In this document: in pieces, positions 1-7,300 of the stretch
Numbering within the stretch: the first letter of the stretch is position 1
Layout of the letters: each line of letters opens with the position of its first letter
Source of the DNA: Zygnema cylindricum
Taxonomy: Eukaryota > Streptophyta > Zygnematophyceae > Zygnematales > Zygnemataceae
Length of the DNA: 14,567 nucleotides
Direction of reading: 5' to 3'
NCBI GenBank assembly: GCA_037447655.1
Contig: JBBHKE010000330.1
Location: 126,001-140,567 of the forward strand
Translations under genes and position numbers: made by a program
The notes under the pieces: model-generated
Told to the model about the DNA's origin: nothing
What the model saw: only the letters and a program-made list of their open reading frames with translations
The model's database searches: none

Positions 1-104
1 GTCACGCTCCTCGTCACTGTCCCACCGACATTTTCCCCACTACATACAAAAGCAGCCCGCGTCCAAATCTCTAAACCTCGTCAACCTTTCCCCCGACGCT
101 CAAA

Positions 105-158
105 TCACCTCTCTCTCTCCCTCCCTCTCCCTCTCCCTCACCCTCTCCTCTCCCTCAC
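105..158 (+). promoter_or_regulatory. Pyrimidine-only 5' leader just upstream of the ATG
   Basis: The bases before the ATG are almost purely C and T (CTCTCCCT repeats) and continue into the coding region, where the same repeat encodes the signal peptide. This could be part of the 5' UTR or core promoter. No clear TATA box or CCAAT box is visible in 1-104, so the transcription start cannot be placed. Confidence 0.3.
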
Positions 159-1197
159 ATGGCCACCAAATGGCCACCTCCCGTCTCTCTCCCCCCCTTA
201 TCTCTCCTCCCTCACTCCCCTCTCTCCCTCCTCTCCCTCCTCTCCCTCTCCCTCCTCTCCCTCTCCCTCCTCCCCCTTCCCTCCTCCTCCCAGTCCCCCA
301 CCGGCTTCCCCTCCGCCTTCATCGCCTCCTCCCTCCTCGACCCCGGCACCCATTCTTACTCCCACGCCGCCTTCCTATTGGACCTCCGCTCCCAGGAAAT
401 GGTCGGTGCCTCCGCAAATCCCGGAGCCGACAACCAATCGGATTTTGTCGCATGCGCCGTCGCCGCCTCCACCGGAAAAGCCTACGTCACCACCCTGCGA
501 AATTACGTCAACGTGGTCACGCTGACGTCATCAGGGCCTTTGGACGGGACACGTGTCACGGCGCCGATCGACGTGGCGATCGTCGACGTGACGTCGGACG
601 GGTGGACGCTCCTATTGGCCGACGGGATTTCCGGAGGCGGGGCGGTGCTCATGAGGGCGACAGGTGGCACGAGTGCGAGCCTCGTGACAAATGTCACGTG
701 TACGGCGGCGAGTTTCTGCGGGGACGCGAATGTACTTTTGGGGTGTACGGCGGATGGGGCGGTTTATACGCTGTACTCGTTCGGATTAAACGGTTTTTCT
801 GTGAACTACAACAGTCCGTTGACTGTCAGTTTTACGGTTCCGTACAAACCGTTGCAGGTCACATGTTCCCCGGGTGCGTCCAACGGAACGGGGGGAGGAG
901 CGGGATTTGTGGCGGTTTTAGGGGATAACGGTCTGCTGACGTCATATCCGTACCCCTTGAGTCCTGTGGCGCTGTCAAGTACTCTTTTGTCAGGTAGTGC
1001 GGGAAATTCGTTCGCTTTTGATTCGATCAATTCGCAGATTTTGGTGACAAGTGGCGCGCCTTCGTCGGTCACGCCGACGGCCAATGGGGCGGCGTCGTGG
1101 GATCTTGTGGTGGATTTTGTCGGCTACCAGGAAGGGACAGGGGGGGAGGCGCAGAGGCTGGTGTCATCTTTCCGTACAGCCACGTTGTCGACCAATG
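159..1197 (+). CDS. Exon 1: signal peptide and beta-rich, propeller-like N-terminal domain
   Basis: ATG at 159 opens a frame that runs to a TGA at 1212. Residues 1-45 are a Leu/Ser-rich hydrophobic leader encoded by a CTC/TCC simple repeat, ending near PLPSSSQS, and look like a secretion signal. Residues 50-346 have no Pro rod. They show recurring beta-strand blocks with small turns (for example SDGWTLLLADG, TADGAVYTLYSF, GDNGLLTSYPY), like blades of a beta-propeller; no specific family is recognised. Several Cys and N-glycosylation sequons fit an extracellular protein. The exon is clearly more GC-rich than the rest of the gene. The end at 1197 (G before GTGGGT) is chosen because it is phase 1 like all other junctions; donors at 1208 and 1211 are alternatives. 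Confidence 0.65.
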
Positions 1198-1352
1198 GTG
1201 GGTCCTCGTGGTGACACGTGTGTTCGACTCGCGTTTTTTTGTTGAGTCGATTCGACTTGATTTTGGTTTGATTTTGGCTTGATTTTGACTTGATAGACAT
1301 TGATGTATTCAGCGTTTTTTGTTTTGTTTTGTTTACTCTTTCTCTCTCTCAA

Positions 1353-1391
<39 letters not shown>

Positions 1392-4300
1392 CTCTCTCTC
1401 TTTGCTAATATGTGTTTTTTATATTCCAAATTTTGCTCGATTAGTTTTTAATAAAAGAAAATCTTCATTCTTCTGAGTCATCGATTGTGTTGACGTCACT
1501 AATGCTTCATACTTTCTTAGGTTCAATGTTGATCTGATTTAATCTAGACTTATATTTTAGACATATGTATATAGACATTTTATTTTTTGGTCATACACGT
1601 CAAATATAACTAAAGTTTATTGATAATTTAGTACATGTGTCCACTCCTTGGAGCTAATACCGAGAGACCACATGGAAACATTAGAATTACGAAACTAAAA
1701 AACATAGCGAGACTAAAAATGAATTGTAAACATCGCTCGAGTAAAATCGATCCTAATCTCACGTGGGAACCTATTTGGCGACCAATGACAGGTGGACAGA
1801 TCATCCACTATCCTACTTGGCTTGCTGCCTACGTGGCACTCCCTGAAGGCATCTTTGTCCTCCAATTAAATAGCCCTCAAATGGGATTTGTGGACCATAT
1901 TCCTCTAGACAACACTCAAAATGGGCCATATAGGGCAAGAGCGATATGTGCACAAGATTTTGTACTCCCTCCCTCTCCTCCTCCTCCTCCAAGCCCACCT
2001 CCTCCTCCTCCTTCTCCTCCTCCTAGTCCCCCACCTTCACCTCCTCCCTCTCCTCCTCCCCCTCCCTCTCCTCCGCCTCCTCCCTCTCCTCCTCCCTCAC
2101 CTCCACCACCGCCGTCTCCACCTCCTCCTCCTGGTACAGTTTGCTTTCTATATTTTTTCTTATTTTTGTAAAATTGTTGTTTTTCATGAAAATGTCACCG
2201 TTTAAGTAGGTTTGAATATATAAATTGGATTTGTGGACTGGGAATGGTAAGTTTTTGAAAAATGTGTGCTTGTCTTTTCCTTTTCATTTTTGCGATAGAA
2301 AAGACATTAGTCTTTTTTAAGACAGTTGAATGGATGTCTATTTTATTTATAAAGTTTGAAATGTCTATTTCGTATCGGTGCAATTCATTTAGCATTTTTG
2401 AACTTGAAAGGAAAGCCATCGAATGCGAATTTTAGTGAATAGATTTTACGTGTGAGAATATGTTACGAAACAACATTTGTAGACAAGGAGAGTGAAGAAA
2501 ATTGCTTTCGGAATGGAAATGTCCTTGATCGTGTCTCCCTTCGACGGTAAACAAATGTTAAAATCAAATCCTCCCTTTTATATACTTTTAGGAATCCTCT
2601 TCAATTCTTATTAAAGGTATCCTCGTACTTTCAACACTACCTAACACCCTTGATACTAACTTGTCCATAACCTCAAAATGTTAACTCAATTCATGCATTC
2701 ATATATTCATATATTTCCATTCCGATCATGTATTAATATATTCATGCATTCATACATTCATATATTTATATATTCATGTGTTGTCCATTCCGATCATGTA
2801 TTCATATATTTATAGGTTCATGTATTCATATAATTTCCATTCTGTTGATATATTCACATATTCATAAATTTACATATATTTACATAACATTTGTTCGTTT
2901 CTTTACAGAATCTTGCGGTAACGTCTATCCCAACTACTTCCTCGTCCGAAACATAACTTACTGGCCTTTATCAAACTCGACTATCGGTATTTTCAACCAA
3001 CCTCTCTCTCCCATACAATGTATGCAAAAATGTAATAATGACACAAATTGTCGAGGAATTCTCTACCGAGGAGCCGGATGTTACTTTAAACGCGCCCCTC
3101 AAGGAGCTCCTTACTTCTCCGCCGGATTAAATTCTTACGTCCAATGTTCCTATATATATCCTCCTCCTCCTCCCTCTCCTCCTCCTCCTCCTTCTCCTCC
3201 TCCATCTCCACCTCCTCCTCCATCTCCTCCTCCGTCTCCTCCTCCTCCTCCCTCTCCTCCACCATCACCCCCACCGCCCCCTTCTCCTCCTCCCTCTCCT
3301 CCTCCATCTCCTCCTCCTCCCCCTCAGCCTCCCTCTCCTCCTCCTCCTCCTAGGCCACCTCCCTCACCCCCTCCACCCCCATCCCCACCTCCTCCTCCAG
3401 GTAAAGAGTTTTCTTTTAGTGAGGATGTGCAATTTTTTTTCTTTTATTGCAAAGGTGTCCTAGTCAGAAAGTACATTTTTTTGTCTTTTTCGGCTGTATG
3501 TGACTTGGAGGTAAAAAATATAATAAAGACGAAGAGACGAAAAGACGAAAAGAAAAACGTTTAAAGTATGTATTATGCTTTTAAGGTCATAAGTATATAT
3601 TTGCGAAACAGGAATTAGAGTGGTAAAAAATTAATTGTCAAAAACTAATGATGGTAACGAGTGATAATTGATTTTTTTTCATTGGCAGTTCATATTTGTG
3701 ACCCCAAATGTATTAATAGGGACAAATTACTTTTAATTACTATTAAGATTTGCATATATTTCAAATCCATATACCACAACATATATAAATTCACGGCCCA
3801 GTAGTTCGTTTCTTTTAGTTCGTTTTTTACGATGTCGATATGATACGATATCTTATTCTCTTTAAAATCAATCTTTAATCTCTGAAAACAAACATTCCCT
3901 TCAAAATTTCCACTCCCTTTTCTCTCTTTTCTTCCAGAGAACTTGACATTACTCTTTCGTAATCTCCAAAAATAAAACATTTCGACTTCCTTTTTTTTTA
4001 CAAAAAATGGACTATATCTCCAAAATACAATCATTCTTTGTAAAATTTCCACTACCTCACTGTTCTAATACTGAATCTTGACGTTCCTCTGTACTAATCT
4101 CCGAAAAACGAAACAATTTTTTTTCGTCTTCTATCTCTTTTGTAAAAAAATGACATTACTCTCTACTAATCTCCCAAACAAAACTATTTTGTCTCCAGAC
4201 TCTTTTTAAGAAGAGAACTCACAGATAAGAAGAGTAACATTCCTTGCATTACTAATTTGACATTAGTAATCGACACTACTGGTCGACATTACTAGTCGAC

Positions 4301-7300
4301 ATTTCTGCTTACTAATCTCCAAAAAACTCAAACATTCTCCCTCTCCCTCTCCTTCTCCTTCTCCTCCCTCCTCTCCTTTTCCTACAGAATTTTGCGGAAA
4401 GGTTTATACCAACTACTTCCTTGTCCGAAACGTCACCTATTGGCCTTTATCGAACTCGACTATCGGTATTTTCAACCAACCTCTCTCTCCCATACAATGT
4501 ATGCAAAAATGTAATAATGACACAAATTGTCGAGGAATTCTCTACCGAGGAGCCGGATGTTACTTTAAACGCGCCCCTCAAGGAGCTCCTTACTTCTCCG
4601 CCGGATTAAATTCTTACGTCCAATGTTCCTATATATATCCTCCTCCTCCTCCCTCTCCTCCTCCTCCTCCTTCTCCTCCTCCATCTCCACCTCCTCCTCC
4701 ATCTCCTCCTCCGTCTCCTCCTCCTCCTCCCTCTCCTCCACCATCACCCCCACCGCCGCCTTCTCCTCCTCCCTCTCCTCCTCCATCTCCTCCTCCTCCC
4801 CCTCAGCCTCCCTCTCCTCCTCCTCCTCCTAGGCCACCTCCCTCACCCCCTCCACCCCCATCCCCACCTCCTCCTCCAGGTAAAGAGTTTTCTTTTAGTG
4901 AGGATGTGCATTTTTTTTTCTTTTATTGCAAAGGTGTCCTAGTCAGAAAGTACATTTTTTTGTCTTTTTCGGCTGTATGTGACTTGGAGGTAAAAAATAT
5001 AATAAAGACGAAGAGACGAAAAGACGAAAAGAAAAAAGAAAAAAGGAAAACGTTTAAAGTATGTATTATGCTTTTAAGGTCATAAGTATATATTTGCGAA
5101 ACAGGAATTAGAGTGGTAAAAAATTAATTGTCAAAAACTAATGATGGTAACGAGTGATAATTGCTTTTTTTTCATTGGCAGTTCATATTTGTGACCCCAA
5201 ATGTATTAATAGGGACAAATTACTTTTAATTACTATTAAGATTTGCATATATTTCAAATCCATATACCACAACATACATAAATTCACGGCCCAGTAGTTC
5301 GTTTCTTTTAGTTCGTTTTTTACGATGTCGATATGATACGATATCTTATTCTCTTTAAAATCAATCTTTAATCTCTGAAAACAAACATTCCCTTCAAACT
5401 TTCCACTCCCTTTTCTCTCTTTTCTTCCAGAGAACTTGACATTACTCTTTCGTAATCTCCAAAAATAAAACATTTCGACTTCCTTTTTTTTTACAAAAAA
5501 TGGACTATATCTCCAAAATACAATCATTCTTTGTAAAATTTCCACTACCTCACTGTTCTAATACTGAATCTTGACATTCCTCTGTACTAATCTCCGAAAA
5601 ACGAAACAATTTTTTTTCGTCTTCTATCTCTTTTGTAAAAAAATGACATTACTCTCTACTAATCTCCCAAACAAAACTATTTTGTCTCCAGACTCTTTTT
5701 AAGAAGAGAACTCACAGATAAGAAGAGTAACATTCCTTGCATTACTAATTTGACATTAGTAATCGCCACTACTGGTCGACATTACTAGTCGACATTTCTG
5801 CTTACTAATCTCCAAAAAACTCAAACATTCTCCCTCTCCCTCTCCTTCTCCTTCTCCTCCCTCCTCTCCTTTTTCCTACAGAATTTTGCGGAAAGGTTTA
5901 TACCAACTACTTCCTTGTCCGAAACGTCACCTATTGGCCTTTATCGAACTCGACTATCGGTATCTTCACTCAACCTCTCTCTCCCATACAATGTATGCAA
6001 AAATGTAATAATGACACAAATTGTCGAGGAATTCTCTACCGAGGAGCCGGATGTTACTTTAAACGCGCCCCTCAAGGAGCTCCTTACTTCTCCGCCGGAT
6101 TAAATTCTTACGTCCAATGTTCCTATATATATCCTCCTCCTCCTCCCTCTCCTCCTCCTCCTCCACCATCTCCTCCTCCTCCTCCGTCCCCGCCTCCCTC
6201 TCCTCCCCCTTCCCCTCCCTCTCCACCACGGCCTCCTCCATCCCCTCGTCCTCCTCAATCCCCTCGACCTCCTCCATCGCCTCGTCCTCCTCCTCCTACT
6301 TCTTCGAGCTTTTCTCCTCCTCCCTCTCCACCACCCCGTCCTCCCTTACCTCCCCCTCTTTCTTCTTCTCCCCTCTCTCCCTCACCATTTCCGCCTACTT
6401 CTGTATTCCCTCCTCCTCTCTTGTCATCTTCACCTCCTCTTCCACCCCTTTTGACTGCTTTGTCTCCTCCCCCTCCTCAACGAGCTCCTTCCCCACCCCC
6501 ACCAGGTACCCTCTCCCTCTTTTATTGTCTCCCTTCACCAGAATCCCCTCCATTCTCTATCTTTTTTCTCTCCTTTTTGTTTCTTTCTCCACCTTTTTTT
6601 TGTCACAATCCACACTATTTCTTGTGAACCTTAATTTTACATCCACTCAAGTAATGCAACCTTTCCTTTATCTTTAGGAATTTAAGTAATCTAAGTTATC
6701 ACTAATTCCTGTTCCTGCCTATAATGAACCTCCTTGACGAGGATCGCTTCTGACAATAGATGCAATCCATTTTTTCAACTTTTTATCTTCTCAATTTCCG
6801 TTTTTTAACCATTTTCCTTCTCTATTTTCCTTTAGGTTCTTGTAGGGTTTTTTAAAGGTTATTTTAGGGTTCTGAAACCTTAAAAAACACTAAAAAGCAG
6901 AAACTTTTAACTTGCGAAAATGTCAACCCCAACTTTTCAACTTCCTATCTTCCTATCTCTCACTTCCGCTAACCATAGTTTCCTTCTCTTTTCTCCTATT
7001 TTCGCCTTCCTTCCTTTTTTCTTTTTTTCCGCAGAAACTTGCGGGAACGTTGTCCCCAATTTCTTCGTTATCCGAAACATGAATTACTGGCCTCTCTCAA
7101 ACTCAACAATTGGACTTTTCACACAACCTCTCTCTCCTTCAGGATGTGTTCAAAAATGTTTTAACACTTCTCTATGTTACGGAATTCTTTATCGAGGGGC
7201 GGGATGTTACTTCAAAATGGCGCCTCGAGGAATTCCAGTATTCCTTAATGGTTCGAATTCCTATGTGCCATGCAACTTAGTATATTCCCCTCCACCTCCT

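Larger units (their letters stand above)
2974..6164 (+). repeat. Recent tandem duplication of module exon plus intron (two full copies and a partial third)
   Basis: Copy 1 runs from about 2974 to 4452, copy 2 from 4453 to 5946, and partial copy 3 from 5947 to about 6164. Offsets are 1,479 and 1,494 bp. The 15-bp difference is an A/G-rich insertion near 5035. By eye I find roughly ten single-base differences across a whole unit, including within the intron, so the copies are very young or were homogenised. Each unit contains most of a PAN module, its rod, the whole following intron and the first 65 bp of the next module exon. Confidence 0.92.

Noticed and set aside
2640-2890. CRISPR-like or telomere-like array
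   Set aside because: The units are irregular AT-rich words without equal spacers; it is an ordinary minisatellite.
3086-3307. Glutamate-rich antisense frames (also 4565-4786, 6059-6277, 9056-9265)
   Set aside because: They are reverse-complement shadows of the CTC repeat (GAG/GAA codons).
3144-3353. Serine-rich open frames within the SPPP rods (also at 4623 and 6117) and Leu-rich or Pro/Leu frames (170, 1921)
   Set aside because: They are alternative readings of CTC/TCC repeats that encode the Pro rods in the spliced frame; they have no splice or domain support.
2776-3564. A gene starting at the ATG at 2776 and running through exon 3 into the following intron
   Set aside because: The part before 2909 is translated minisatellite and the part after 3400 is intron. 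Clear splice sites at both edges and the parallel structure of the other modules explain it better.
3690-4052. A 120-codon antisense frame in intron 3, repeated at 5183-5545
   Set aside because: It is present twice only because the intron was duplicated. The differences I see between copies change amino acids, there is no domain, and composition is AT-rich like the intron.
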